Shown here: positions 30,902-44,220 of the stretch, piece after piece | Layout of the letters: every line of letters starts with the position of its first letter | Position numbering within the stretch: position 1 is the stretch's first letter | NCBI RefSeq assembly: GCF_000002425.4 | Contig: NC_037254.1 | Span: 6,182,144 to 6,246,143 of the forward strand | Origin: Physcomitrium patens | Taxonomy: Eukaryota; Streptophyta; Bryopsida; Funariales; Funariaceae | Direction: 5' to 3' | Length of the DNA stretch: 64,000 nt | Made by a program: the position numbers and the translations under genes | Notes under the pieces: generated by a model | What the model was told of the DNA's origin: nothing | Seen by the model: only the letters and a program-made list of their open reading frames with translations | Database searches by the model: none

Positions 30902-33900
30902 ATGGTTATTAAGAATGAGAACTTAATAGTAAAGAAAATACGGCAGTCAAGAGAAAGAATAGAGAGATCGCAAGCAAGAAATTTGTTGCGAAACGAGCAA
31001 CAAAGAAAGTTAAAAAGGAATCATAGACAAAGCTGGATTAAGCCATGGTTGCATGCCTGTCATCATATTCGAGCATACCCAGAAGCTAATCGACATCTAA
31101 TATTTCAGAAGTATATACCGTTAGAGAAATTGCCAAGAGCACTTGCTGAAAATTTGATCAATAGGCCAGGGTTTCTTCTGAGACCGTTAACTGAGAGTGG
31201 GGGAATCACAGAAGAGTTGGGTACTCCATTGGGTACGTTTCCAATAGCGGAAACTGCCGATTCCGTCAAAACTGGTTCCATAGAGTGGCATAAATTATTG
31301 GTCAATAAGGGCCAATTCAGTGTGTTTCAAAATCCGTCATTCTCACCTCCTATTCAACCAATAAACTTGTTCAAGGATAATAATAGCAAATTGAGCAGGG
31401 TAGAAAGTTCGGAAAATATATTTAGGAGAGACGCAGACTATATTAACAAACGATTAAGTGTCACATTGTCAAATTCAATGACGACGGGAGGTCCAGCGGT
31501 TCCCATAGCAGTACAAATGGGTACTGTGAGTGATCGCACAACTAGCGTGGCTCCATTACCTACCTTTAGGGGTTTTTCGGGTGCGGATCCAGATCAACAT
31601 TTGTCGCAGTTTTTGACAGCATGTGTCGCCAATAATAGAAAAACCGAGGATATTTGGTTACGATGGTTGCCAGCAACCTTAAAGGATACGGCGTTTGAAT
31701 GGTATAACCGTCAACCAGTTGGTCAATTTTCGAACTGGGAAGCATTGAAGAATGCATTTTTGACCCGTTTTCGACCAATTGGTTTTGAAGACCGTCTTCG
31801 AGGAAGGTTAATGAACAGCAAAATGATCCTAGGAGAGGCGGTGGAATCGTTCTATGGCCGAGTGGCTGATATACTTAGTAAGTGGCCGAACCACCAAATG
31901 CCGGAGGCATTTATATTATCTATATTAATAAATGGTTTGCACCCACCAGAGCTAAAAATGTTTGTAAAAGAAGCTCAACCAGTTACGATATCTGCATCCC
32001 TTGATAGAGCCAAGGTTTGGGAGGAATGCCATTATGATCAGTTTTTAACTGCGTGTGCCATGATGATACCAGTTCATAGCAATTATCAATATCCGGCTTT
32101 GAACGGATCAGTGGGTAGTTATCCACAGATGATCGAAACAGTTGCCCAGTCAAGTGCCAATACTCAGGGGCCAGTTAATGTTACCCCATTGCAAGCTTTA
32201 CCACCGCAAGTAACAACAGCGTATGCCCCATATTTTCCATATCAAACACACGAGTCAACTTTGGCGGAAAAATAAATAATATCAGCTTCAAAAGATTCCA
32301 ATGAAGCCTTGTTATTGAACTTGACGAAGAAAATGGAGGAAATGGCCGTTAATATGGCCAAAGATAAGGAGAAGAGGCAAAAGCCAACCAATACTAGGAC
32401 CAATGTATGGTGCAGTAATTGTCAGGGCCACGGTCATTTGGTAACGGAATGCCCGTCACCTTCACAAGTGTTGGGTAAATGTACATTTTGTGGAGGCAAG
32501 CACTTAACCGCTAATTGTTGGAATTTGCAAAGACAACAACAATTCAGTAATCCGACCATGATTCCACCAACTCCATGGGATGTCAATCAAGTTCAAACAG
32601 GAAATATGTTTGGATGGCATGGAAATCGATCTAACCGACAAAATCGAGCAGTCAATCATTTTCAGAATTCCACTTATAGTGAGGGGTTTGTATCAAATCC
32701 TCGGAACTATGGTAAGGAGCAGCGTGGGTATCAGCCATATGTTCCATCGATGCCATTGAACCAAGTACAACCGGGACAACCAGGATCGTTTTCTCAACCT
32801 ACATGGAACAAACCTAGTAGGTATATATCGGTGGAGACACCCAATATGCCTGATGGGGGTGCAAAAAGGCCATTGCGTTGTTTCCGTTGTAGACAGATTG
32901 GTCATTATGCCAATGAATGTCCCAATCCAAGAGCCAGTGACGATTATGCCCCAGTTTGTGGGAATTGCAAGCAGTCAGGGCATACGTATCAGCAATGTAA
33001 TGCTCCATTCAATTTCAATAATCGGGATCAGCAGATCCACAGTCCAGGAAAAATGGAGGGAATAAATCGAGGACCTCAAGACTCTCCAGTAAATCGGGTG
33101 GAATGTGTCCATACCGTTCTTACTAGGAGCCAGCAAAAAGGGAAAGGCCCAATTAAACATTTGGAAGATCCTAAAGCAAAGGGCCAATCACACCCAATTA
33201 CGGACCAATCCCATTCAGGCCCGGAAACTGGGAAAGTCTTGAGCCCTGATTTGGTTGCGAAGCCCAATGAGGTCCCAATTACGGAGTCTTCAGTTCCGTC
33301 TCGAACCGGTCTGTTCCCACCGCAGTTCCAAGAAGCATCATACCCGTTGAAAGATTCCCTTGGGAAAGGAAGTCCCAAGGAAGCTCAATCTGCTGTTCCA
33401 ATTCCAAGTCCAGGGCGGCAGAATAATTTACCTCACGGAGTTAAGCTCAAACCCATGAAACGGAAGAGGGCATTGGGAATTACCCTAAATATGGAACCCT
33501 ATGACATTTTAAAGGATTTGGACGCTATTCGGCCTTCAATCTCTATGAAGCAACTTCTAGCAGTCGCACCAGAGTATCGTTCCACCTTGAATTCATCCCT
33601 AACAAGACATCGGCATCGTAATATGGAAGTTTGTGAAGTTAGTTTGAACCCTGATCCAGGTGCACCAACCATTGATGTTTCGATTGATGGTGTTCGGATC
33701 TCTGGCGTCCAGGTAGATGGAGGTTCCAGCGTCAATTTAATGAACGCTGATACAATGGATGCTTTAGGTCTGGAACAATTAGTCCCCACGACATTGGTAT
33801 TACGGATGGCAGATCATAGCCGAGTTAAGCCAATGGGTATTTTACGGAGTGTTCAAACTATAATTGCAGGTATTGCCTATGAAATTGACTACATTGTCTT

Positions 33901-36900
33901 TCGCTTACAACGTTCGACTTTATCGTACCCTATTTTATTGGGACGACCCTGGCTGTATCAAGCGAAGGCCAAGAACGATTGGGGTCGAGGTACTTTGACA
34001 ATTGGTAAGGGCGTAGATAAAATGGTGTTACAAATGTACCCAGTACGCTATCACGGGGAGTCTCAGTTGCCAGTATCTGAATTGACGTCGGACGAAGGGC
34101 TTAGCTCCGATGATGACACAGAAGTACCGAGTACGGAGGCCAATGTGGAGGCAGCACAGCACCCTGAGGTGGTGTACCAATGTGGAGGTCCGGGGGAGTA
34201 CTTGATATACCCGAAGGATTCGGAAAACTCTGCTTATGTAAGTATTGACTGGAAACCTGGGTACGATGTGCACCATGTTAGTGCCCTCGAGACGGGATTC
34301 ATTACTTCGCATATGTCGGACATACCGAGTAACTTTAAATCACTGCGGGAATTGAAACAGAATATTGTTGCTGACTCTGTATGTCAAACTATTAACTTAG
34401 CGACCACGGCCGAACCTCGACTAATTAAAGTCTACGAAGGTATTAAGGAACAAGAGTTGACCTGTTGGACAGATTTTTTCTTACATCATAAATCCGCTTT
34501 TGCTTGGACTTATAATGATCTACAAGGTATCCCCGCTGATGTCTGTGAACATCGTATCATATTGGAAGAAAACGCTAAACCGGTACGCCAGAGGCAACAT
34601 CGCCTTAATCCTAAATATTCCCTTATGGTGAAGGAAGAATTGGACAAGCTTCTTGCGGTGGGTTTCATTTACCCGGTACCGAATAGTGAGTGGGTTTCTC
34701 CAATTGTGATGGTGCCGAAAAAGAACGAAAAAATCCGAATTTGTCAAGATTTCCGAAAACTTAATGCAGCCACCAAGAAAGATTACTTTCCGTTACCATT
34801 CACGGATAGTATATTGGACGCCGTCGCCGGTCACGAATGCTATTCGTTTCTCGATGGTTTCTCCGGGTGTAATCAAGTTCAAATTGCAAAAGAAGACCAG
34901 CTCAAGACAACCTTTACTACGGATTGGGGCACATTTGCTTATCGCGTGATGCCTTTCGGGTTATATAACGCCCCAGCCACGTTCCAACGCGTGATGACTT
35001 AGGCTTTTCAAGATTATCTCCGACTGTTTATGGAGATCTTTTTAGATGACTTTTCTACATTCAGTACCAAACAACATCATCTTCATTGTTTAGGCAAATG
35101 TTTGGCTCAGTGTGCCAAATTTGGAATATCGTTGAATTCGGAGAAGTGCCAATTTGGTGTTCCGTCCGGAAAATTATTGGGCCATATTGTTTCCAGTCGT
35201 GGTATTGCTACAGATCCTGACAAAGTGCAGCATATCATGAACTTGCCCAGACCGGAGACAATCTCCGGTGTTCGAGGGTTCGTTGGTCATGTCAGTTATT
35301 ATCGACGATTTATAAGTTCGTTTGCGGTTATTTGTCAACCTTTAACGAACTTACTGAAGAAACCTCCGTTCGATGGTACTAGTCCCCTCTGGACCAAGGA
35401 GTGTACCGTAGCCTTCGAGGTCTTAAAGTCAAAATTGGTCTCTGCACCAATATTGGTGGCTCCTTGTTGGACAAAGCCATTTCATGTGTATGTTGATGCA
35501 TCCAATGCTGCTATTGGCTCGGTGTTAAGCCAGAAGGATGATAAAGGATTCGATCATCCAATATATTATGCCAGTCGACAATTAGTGGCTGCCGAACGCA
35601 ACTATACTACTACTGAACGAGAGGCGTTGGGTATGATATACTCGATTAAAAAATTTCGGCACTATTTGCTTGGGTATCCGTTTGTATTTTATGTGGATCA
35701 TGATGCCCTCAAATATCTGATTAATAAGCCTCAATTGAGTGGGCACATTGCTCGCTGGGTCTTACTCCTCCAGGAGTTCAATTTTACGGTGGTTGTCAGA
35801 CCTGGAAAGCAACATGCGAACGCAGATCATTTATCCCGATTGTCTAATATTCTCGGCAACGAGTCTGTTCCCGATGATCTTCCCGACGCCGCATTATTTG
35901 TGGTGGATGTGATATCCCTCGAGTATAGCGAAATTATTCAGTTTCTGACCTTCCATACTTTTCCGCCGACTTTCACGGACAAGCTTAAGAAGCGCTTTAT
36001 TCTGAAGAGTGCCCCATACACGATGATTCGTGATGCTTTGTATAAACAAGGACGCGATGGTCTTTTATGGCGCTGTATCTTTCCCAGTGAAGTACAGTCG
36101 ATACTTACAAATTGTCATTTGGATAGTTGTGGTGGTCATTTCGCGGGAGACAGCACTGCCCGCAAGGCTTTAATGGCCGGATATTGGTGGCCCACAATGT
36201 TTTCTGATGCCCACCAGTTCGTTCGCCGTTGTGATCCTTGTCAACGAATTGGTCGACCTACGGGTACTTCCGCCATGCCGTTAGTCCCTATCTTGGCCCA
36301 GGCTCCGTTTGAAAAATGGGGTATTGATTTTGTTGGTCCCATTGCACCAGCGTCAAAACCTGGTCAAAAGCGGTTTTTCTTAGTCGCCACCGATTATGTC
36401 ACCAAATGGGCAGAGGCAATTGCTACCCGCACCGATAATGCCAGTACGGTGGCAACTTTTCTGTATGAGAATATTATCACTCGCTTTGGGTGTCCCAAGG
36501 AATTGGTCAGCGATCGAGGCACCCATTTCATCAATGCTACCATCGCCGCCTTGACGACCACATATGAGATCAAGCATCGTAAGACCACTCCCTACCATCC
36601 TGGTGCCAATGGGCAAACGGAAAAGACCAACGGCATTTTGTACAAAGTCTTGACTAAGACAATTTCAGGGGCCGGTACTGATTGGGAGACCAAACTCTTT
36701 GCAGCTTTGTGGGCTTATCGTACCGCCTATAAGGTAACTACCCACTCTACTCCGTTCCAATTAGTTTACGGTCAAGAAGCAATTTTACCTATCGAATTGG
36801 AGGTTCCCAGTTTACGAATTGCCTTAGACGAACGCCTCAGTGACACTGAGTCATTACACTCTCGGTTGATGAAATTGGAGGAATTGGATGAAATACGGGC

Positions 36901-37171
36901 TGTCGCTCTATTCCACATGGAAGCCACTCAAAAACGGAGGAAGAGTTACTATAATAGTAAACTGCGGCCGAAGTGTTTTATGCCCAATGATTTGGTATTG
37001 CTGTATGACAACCGATTCAACCATTTTCTGGGAAAATTTCAAGTTCGCTAGCATGGGCCATATCGCGTAATTGAAGGATTTTCCAATGGGTCTGTTCAAT
37101 TGGAGGATTTCACGGGCCATCGTTTCAGTACCCGCATTAATGGAAATCGTTTACGGTTATATAATACCTAA
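30902..37171 (+). pseudogene. T7 gag-pol in one frame (three stops)
   Basis: 2090 codons without a frameshift, broken by TAA 32273, TAG 35000 (Gln expected) and TAG 37049 (Trp expected). Gag has a retrotransposon-gag core (PTFRGFSGADPDQHLSQFL near 31557; FEWYNRQPVGQFSNWEALK). Four zinc knuckles follow: CSNCQGHGHLVTEC, CTFCGGKHLTANC (near 32410-32510), CFRCRQIGHYANEC and CGNCKQSGHTYQQC (near 32880-33000). Protease VDGGSSVNLM is near 33715, RT with MPFGLYNAPATFQ near 34948 and FLDDFSTFS near 35039, RNase H (YVDASNAAIGSVLSQ near 35490), integrase zinc region near 36110-36245, and core with WGIDFVGPI near 36320 and YHPGANGQTEKTN near 36594. The polyprotein would make particles and carry out reverse transcription and integration. 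The start ATG at 30902 is the first in frame. Confidence 0.9.
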
Positions 37172-37492
37172 AACCCGGGACGGGTTTTATTTCATTTGAG
37201 GGGAGGGGACTTCGAATGGACTCAGGAGGGACCTAATTATGGTATAAGATGTAGAGGCGGCTACAAGGATATGTAGTAATCACTATTATGTCAGATGCGA
37301 AGGAAGTGAGAAATGGACAGTATGGGTACCATGTTGTCGCTCTCATCACTAGGTAATAGAATAGGAGTGGGGCTCCTACTAAGGGTTATTCTGTGGTGTT
37401 ATATTATGTTGTTGCTTATTTGTGTCTCATTTTAGTGTTTCGGGCAGACTGGAGAGTGGCATTGACGGTTAGGACCTGTAAGCGTTTGAGTC
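37172..37492 (+). other. T7 spacer between pol and third ORF, with purine-rich tracts
   Basis: Non-coding as far as I can see. It contains GAGGGGAGGGGA near 37198-37210 and GGAGTGGGGCT at 37364-37374. The latter is identical to the 11 bp just before the 3' LTR (39256-39266), so it may be a second, internal polypurine tract. Confidence 0.5.
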
Positions 37493-39187
37493 ATGGCGAT
37501 TGAAAGTACCAAGAGAGCTGTAGACAGAGATGAAAGTGGCCGGAATGTGAGAGCTAAACGCACAACAAAACCACCGGCTGTGATAATCGTTACCAATATG
37601 GAGCCGATGAAGTTAGAAATCTGTTGGACGCAGAGAAAAATAAGGGATTTTCGGACTGCGAAGCTGTTCCAGTTTTTGCACCATTCAGAGCGTTTACCAT
37701 CAATCAATGTGTCATTAGTGGAAGAATACATTGAGAATTATGACCCCGAGGATGGATCGAGTGTCGTTCAAGGGCGAATTATTGGGATTGATGAAACAAT
37801 CCTGGAAAAGGTGTTGTTTCTTCCCATTGGAGAGATGGCAGTTGGGACTGATGAGTCAGGCGATTTCAGCCGAGGTAGATATTTCAAGGGAGGAATGGCA
37901 TCCTTTGAAAGGAGCCAAGGATGGCGGACTCAAGAGGCGATTACACCAGAATATGTAGAATGGTTGCGGTTCGTGCTGAGGCGGTTAGGATTGTACCGAC
38001 ACCCCACATATGTGTCAAAACGATTATTGTATGCAGCAGTAGGGGCGTTTGAGGGAATAGTGTTCAACTGGGCGGCTTACGTAGCTACTCGTATTCATGC
38101 GGAGATAGGAGCCAAGTTCAAATTGGGGAAGTTCACATCCTTGCTTTGTTCAAATTATGTGTATGCTGTCATCGCGCACACATTGCGTCAACCACCGTCA
38201 GAAGAGGAAAACCCTATACCAGTGTCAGCACCTTTGCAGAGAGAACGAAATTTGTTGGCACAGAATCACAATGTAGCGGATGTAATACACGAAATTGGAG
38301 AATCAAGTCGTACAGTGGTCTAAGGGGTAGCTCCGGTTATCGAAGCGAGACGGGTTCCAAGTGGTCTTGCGGTGGAAGAGGAGAATCAAGTCCCATTATT
38401 GATAGATATCAACCAGTTGGCGTTTCCAGAGGGTCGATTCCCTGAAGGAGTATCTCTTAAAAATGCCGTATTGAAGCACATTTCGCAAATACATTGTATG
38501 GTACGAGCATTGGATGTCGAAGACAGAAGTAAACGGGATTGGGAGGACAGTAAAAAAAGGATATCGGATCAAAATCAAAAAATCAGGGAGCAAGAACTGA
38601 GGATTCAAGAAATTGAAGAAGTCAAGTTGGTCCTGGAGCGGAAATTGGTTCTCCAATATGAGGCTTGGACAAAGGAAAAAGAACAGATTTCACGGATTGT
38701 GGAAGGACAACGGGACGAATTGATTCAGAATAGGAAGTCATGGGATTTGGAACGGGAGAAGTTCAAATGCCAGTTGCAAGCGGAAGTGGACAAGACAGAG
38801 TTATTGGCGACAGAGAAAGCGTTATTGTGTGACCAATTGAGATGTGAAACGGGGAAAATGAGGTCTGAAATTGAAGTTTTACAAAATGAGGTGTCAAAAC
38901 TGACGGAAGAGTTAACTGTGAGGAGCCAATCTCAAGTGTCGATTAAAGATGTCCCAGAAGGGATGAGTCCGCAGCAACATCAGCTAGAACTTCGCGATGC
39001 CCAGATCCTGAAACTGGAAGCTCAGATCCGTGAATTGGGAGAATACAATGAAGATCTTTCAGCCCAGTTGAGAAAGGAGTCGCTTGAAATATTGGAAGAG
39101 GATGAAGACGTACCACTAGAGCCAGAATCGGTGGAACCAATAATGGATAATGTAGTAATTGATCAATTGGATATATCAAATAAATAG
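37493..39187 (+). pseudogene. T7 third ORF: coiled-coil protein of unknown function (one stop)
   Basis: 565 codons in one frame from ATG 37493, broken once by TAA 38321-38323. The N-terminal half (276 residues) is globular-looking, with WTQRKIRDFRTAKLFQFLHH, PEYVEWLRFVLRRLGLY and FNWAAYVATRIHAEIGAKFK. The C-terminal half, from about residue 330, is a long heptad-rich coiled coil (for example KKRISDQNQKIREQELRIQE, SEIEVLQNEVSKLTEELTV) and then an acidic tail. I see no signal peptide or transmembrane helix, so it does not look like an envelope protein. Its position matches the extra ORF of plant Athila/Tat-type elements. The stop is the only visible defect. Confidence 0.75.
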
Positions 39188-39251
39188 AAATTTTGGAGAA
39201 GTTTTTTTTTTTAGTTATGTATCGGTTCTATGTTTGCGAGGACGCTGCACA

Positions 39252-39266
39252 GATGGGAGTGGGGCT
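39252..39266 (+). promoter_or_regulatory. T7 polypurine tract
   Basis: GATGGGAGTGGGGCT lies one base before the 3' LTR (39268). Confidence 0.75.
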
Positions 39267-39267
39267 A

Positions 39268-39975
39268 TGTAGAATAAGTAGTTATTTGTTGAATTGTAGA
39301 TACTTAGTTCATAGTGTAAACAGGGATAGATGACTGTTGAAAAGGTAGTTCAGTAGGTAAAATGGATGAATAGTTAGGAAAAGCAGTTTTCATTAGAGAT
39401 GTAGCAGTTGGTATCTCGTGGTAGCATAAGGAAGATGGGAGAGAGGAAGTAGGGGCCATTACTGTGATAGTGTGAGCCGGGGTAAGCTTGGTGCTACCTC
39501 TTTTCTTTTGTTGTTATGTTCTTTGAAATAAGAGTATTGAGAGTTTCTGAATATTGTGAAGTGAATCATGGAATGAAAGTGTGAATGGAATTATATGTAT
39601 TGAATGAGAAGAAGAGAGATTGAATGCTGAAATCTGAATATAGTTCAGCAGAGAGAATGAGTCTGTGTTTGTGTGAAACACTGTAATGTGAAGGCAGTTA
39701 ATGGTGAAGAACTCCAGAATTTGGATTATAGTATGATTATGTCCTGTCATTTAGGATAGTGCAGGATTACATGTTGTTGTTATCAGTGATGGTGGAGTAT
39801 TATTAGGAAGTGGAAAGCATTGTAGTGTTTCCTGGATGTTTTAAGTAGTGCGGAATACAGTTAATTGTGTGACCCTAACGTGTAAGCTCATGCGGTATTC
39901 TTTCCCTGTGTTCGAATTCTCCTATACAGGTTTACTCTGATTAGATAAGTTAGAGTAAGTAAAACGACAATCACA
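39268..39975 (+). repeat. T7 3' LTR
   Basis: 708 bp, followed by the AATAT duplication at 39976-39980. Confidence 0.95.
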
Positions 39976-39980
39976 AATAT

Positions 39981-42334
39981 GTACGTTGGTAAGTACTTAA
40001 AACCTTAGCTCGAAATCATACTGCAAATTTGTATCCAATTGAATCATCTTGACCTACAATCCATCAAATGGTAATTGAACTAGTATCCATTGTAAGAATC
40101 ACTGGTCTATTATACTTATAATCAATTTATTTCAACACTAGAGGTGATGTCAATAATTTCTTCAATCTTTGTATTGCTTTAACATACTTTTCTTTTCAAT
40201 GAAATTGATAGCCCTTACATAACAATTCATACAATGGATCTGCTATGTGAGCATAATGAGGAATCCAAATGCGATAAAATACACATGCACCTAAAAACTT
40301 GCAAACCTCTATTAAAGAACTCCAATCTTCTTTTATTCTCCTAATTGCATCAACTTTAGTTGGATTTGGTTTTCTTTTGTAAAATCTACATAAATGTCTA
40401 ACAATCACAACATCTTATACTCCAAATGTAGATTTTACACCCAATAATGTAAGTTGAACTTCTCCAAGCCTAGTTAATATTCTTTTATAATCTTGTATAT
40501 AATCAGCAATATACTTGCGATACCCCTTCTTATCTAAAGTTTCATCTTTTTTTTCTTTGCACCTTTTTATAGGAACATCATCTAGAAAAGGCATAGTCTT
40601 CTTAAGAATAAAATATCTCAATACCTTATTCATCTTGTTCATTATATGTGCAATTGAGTTGGTTGTGCCTTGAAGAAGAATATACATTCTAACTAACCCA
40701 AGTGGTGTTCTCATCATTTTCATATCTCTACTTCCTTCTACAAGTTGAAATTGGTCATAGCCTGAATACAAATCACCCATTGAAAAGATCGCCCTTCCTA
40801 CAAATGCCTCGACAAATTCATCTACTATAGGCCCAATTCCTACATTCTTGATAGTTACCGCATTCACTGCTTGTATATCTTAAATAAAATATAATGATCC
40901 ATTTTTTTTAGGCACTATAAACCATCGACTACAATATGGTGTAAAAAAGGGCTCCAAAATCTTCATCTTCATCTTTTCTTATAATAATTCCACCAAATTT
41001 GGTAAATAAGCCCTTGGTATTGGAATTAGTCTTAGATTCCAAAGTACATGTGGTACAATAAAAATAACCATAGGCGTTACAATATTTGGATCCACACATC
41101 CAATTTCATAAGATTCAAAGGCAAATGATCTACCATATTTTGTCAACATCTCTTTAAAGCAAATAATTTCTTCTAGCAATAAAGAACCATCAGAATCAAT
41201 CTTTAACTCTTCAAAAGTCTCTTTAGTAAACTTAAACACCAATATTCCTAAGATCCCTCAAGCTCCTTTCTTTCCATGCTTCTTTCATTTATTCTTTAGA
41301 ATTTTCTGGCAAAAGTCCATTAACTAGTTTAACCTTCTTATCTACTGTCTTATATTTTGTCTCAACTATAATCTCTAGTGCTTGAAAAGATTCAATCATA
41401 TCATAAACTTCTATTGAATGAATTGATATAACTTTATCATTGTTATCTAATCCAATAGATGCAATCAATTTCAAAAGATCCTCCAGTCCATTTTCTTCAT
41501 AAATACCAATAATCTTTTCATTATCTTCTAATATTCCTAACCTATATAATTCTTTTTCAATATTACATAATTCTTTTCTTTCTTTTCTTTTTAGGTCATC
41601 AATCCTCTTATATATAATACCTCCATTTTCAAAAATGCCAATAAATCCTCCATTAAAAGTACCTATATTTTGCGAGAGTACGTCTCCTTCTATACTTCTA
41701 TAATTTTACTTTATAGTGGTACCTCCAAAAAATCCTTGAATTCTTCAACAACCCTTGGCACTAGATTTTCTCTCAATTTGTCTCAATTCTGCTCATGATT
41801 TGGAAACACAATCAAAAACTATACTGCCTTCCTCCCATCCTTACTACGAATTCATGCATGAGCTGAACCATCATCAAGTACCTTTGTTTCTATCCGAGTT
41901 GCAATAATATATGGTTGCTTCAAAATACGAGGATAAGATGTTGTATCTTGAATAAAAAAATCTTGCTCCATTGCAACATCACTAATTCAAACTTTCACAT
42001 CTGAACAATCACTACATAACTCCCTTCATGTATTATTGGTTGCTCATATTACCCATCCATGCTCCATATCAATTGGCCACTTTTGTTTCATATAAAGATC
42101 CTTGGATATAAGGTTTATCTCTGAACCATGGTCAATCAAAGCAACAACCGGCTCGTCCATTTCTCAAATCTTCACTAATACCTCTATAGTTGCTCTAGCT
42201 CAATGTTTTTGAGTATAATGACTTAAAACCTCTCTATCTTTATTACCTTGATCATCAAAACATACTCTTTGATTATGATTCCTTCCTTCACTTGTAGATT
42301 GTTTGTAACAATTATCAAATATATCTTCTTTACC

Positions 42335-42379
<45 letters not shown>

Positions 42380-42400
42380 ATAGCATGATTCAATCCAGCT
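39981..42400 (-). pseudogene. T5 pol, proximal part: protease and RT (broken)
   Basis: Reading leftward: the aspartic protease with LIDHGSEINLISKDLY near 42100-42160, a linker (41474-40979), then RT. RT motifs are a decayed WFIVPKKNGS (near 40900), GRAIFSMGDLYSGYDQFQL (near 40770), TPLGLVRMYILLQGTTNSIA (near 40690) and MPFLDDVPIK (near 40580), the LDD being the catalytic pair. The thumb/connection region, VDAIRRIKEDWSSLIEVCKF, is at 40350. There are many stops. T7 then interrupts the gene. Confidence 0.8.
42338..42374. repeat. TA dinucleotide microsatellite
   Basis: About 37 bp of uninterrupted alternating TA within the decayed T5 gag/protease linker. It probably arose by replication slippage. 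Confidence 0.9.
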
Positions 42401-44150
42401 TCTTCCATTAATTGCTTCTTTCATTTAATACTGTCAATAATGACATCATGGAATTCTTTCTTGGCAATTCCTAAAATTTCTTTCAATATAAACTCAACCT
42501 TAGGATTGAGCACACATTCTTCAAGGACTCCCTTTAAATCTGTTGCTGCTCCAATATCATAGAGTAGTTTATAAGTTGTCAATTTATCTTTATCTTTCAT
42601 CTCCTTTGTTTTTTCTTTTGATATTACTGAAGTATCTTTTGTGGGTAATTCTTTTGAAGCCGCTACACAAGCCTTATGTCCTTGAGTTTGCTTTTTAGAA
42701 GAAATTCCTTCTCTTCTATCATCAAAATTTCTTCTCCTCTTTTCTTCCATTAAACCTTTATGTTGGCTTTTAAGAATATATGCATGTATTGACAAAGCTT
42801 CTACAAGATCCTCCTAACCCATAGCATCAAAAATTATTGCAGCATTTCTTAATAAAGCTTCCCATGGCATCTTTTCTTTTTACATTGTAGAAATGGCAGA
42901 AGACTAAAGTCCACTTGGTTGAACATTTCCAACAAAATTGTATCTGCCATCATTATCCACCCTAGTTCCATAACTTGCAACTTCTATTGTTGTAATTCCA
43001 TATGTTGCCAAATAATCTTTAACCAATGTTTTCATGCCTATTTTACCAAAGTTGATTTGAAAAAGATCACCAGTATCTTTTAATGCAACCTTTCCATCTT
43101 TTCAATAAACAATATTTTGTTGTACCATCTCATCAAATTCACCACAATCTTTTTGAGAATGAGAATCATCATCACACCAAATACATCTTTGGACATACCC
43201 TTATTTAAAAATAACCTTTGAACTTGTTGTACAAGTCTTCTCTTCAAGCCTTGCAAGTTTGATTTGAAGATCTCGCATTCTTTGTACAATCTCCTTAAGT
43301 CCAATATTTTCTTTCTTTGGTGTAGCCAATGGAGGTTGGACAATAGGCACAATCAATCGTATAGTAGGCATTGGCATCTTGGATACTTGTACCACTCTTC
43401 GAGCACCAACCCTATCCTTTCTTTTTTCTTTTTTGGCAAGTAATCCAATAGTATCTTCAACAATCCTGTACTTTATTGTCAATCCTTCATCTTTTTTCTT
43501 GTCTTCAAGAAGAATCTATAACTTCTCTTGTAATTCTTTATCAGTACTTTGAAGAAATAATTCAACTTTGTTTGGTCCCAATGTTAACTTTTCTATTTTC
43601 AAAAATAAAAAAAATACCTTTCAAATTCTCTTAATAATTTTGTAGCTTGTAAATTTTTATTAGGTCGTTCAATCTATTCCAAGAATGATTTCTTGGTAAC
43701 TCGATCAATGTCTCTCAAAAAGTATTTATCCTTCAATGCATGTGAAAATACCTCCCATGAACTTTCAAATTGCTCCATTATAGACCTTATATGCTTTCTT
43801 ATCTTTGATACCATAGCAAGCTCAACTAATTAAATCATCTCTTTCTCAGAAACGCCATTCAATTCTATTTTCCACACATAACATCTTAAATATTTGGAAA
43901 TATCCTTCCCATCAAATTGGTCAATCTTGTTAACCACTGCTTGCAATACTTTGGTTGCCAAAGCCTCTTTGTGATCATTGCCCTGTTGCTATTGTATAAA
44001 TAATATAAATACTTGAAATATTATTGCAGTGTTTGGATTGAAGCACATACCTTGTTCACCAGTAGAAATTCTATTTCAAGCTGCACTTGAAGATCCACTT
44101 GAAGCTCCATCAAAAAGTCCAAATTCAACCTTCTTGCCTTCTTGTGCCAT
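42401..44150 (-). pseudogene. T5 gag region (broken)
   Basis: ATG at 44150 (MAQEGKKVEFGLFDGASS). A decayed capsid region follows. The segment 43482-43201 contains a possible coiled coil (LKEIVQRMRDLQIKLARLEE). A zinc knuckle C-x2-C-x4-H-x4-C, RCIWCDDDSHSQKDC, lies near 43145-43190. The last part (42795-42421, including KVEFILKEILGIAKKEFHD) leads into the protease. I judge it to be gag from the knuckle and its position between LTR and protease. Confidence 0.65.
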
Positions 44151-44220
44151 CAATTTCAAATAACTACAAATATAATCCAATATATTCCACCTCAAAATTT
44201 TATGCTAGGTTCATTACTTA

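Larger units (their letters stand above)
30082..39975 (+). mobile_element. T7: complete Athila/Tat-like gypsy element with a third ORF
   Basis: 9894 bp with two 708-bp LTRs that differ at only four positions by my count (about 0.6 percent, all transitions) and an AATAT duplication. The primer site matches tRNA-Asp. Gag and pol lie in one long frame; a separate third ORF lies after integrase. The base composition is clearly less AT-rich than the neighbours. It is inserted in antisense orientation in T5 pol, between the RT/connection region and the end of RNase H. Confidence 0.95.

Noticed and set aside
32693..34747. Minus-strand open frames over T7 gag-pol
   Set aside because: They are antisense shadows of the long plus-strand gag-pol frame and show no domain of their own.
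37493..39187. Third ORF of T7 as an envelope gene
   Set aside because: No signal peptide, transmembrane helix or cleavage-like site is visible; a coiled-coil intracellular protein fits better.
42338..42374. TA repeat as a promoter or origin
   Set aside because: It lies inside decayed T5 coding sequence and is absent from relatives; a simple microsatellite explains it.
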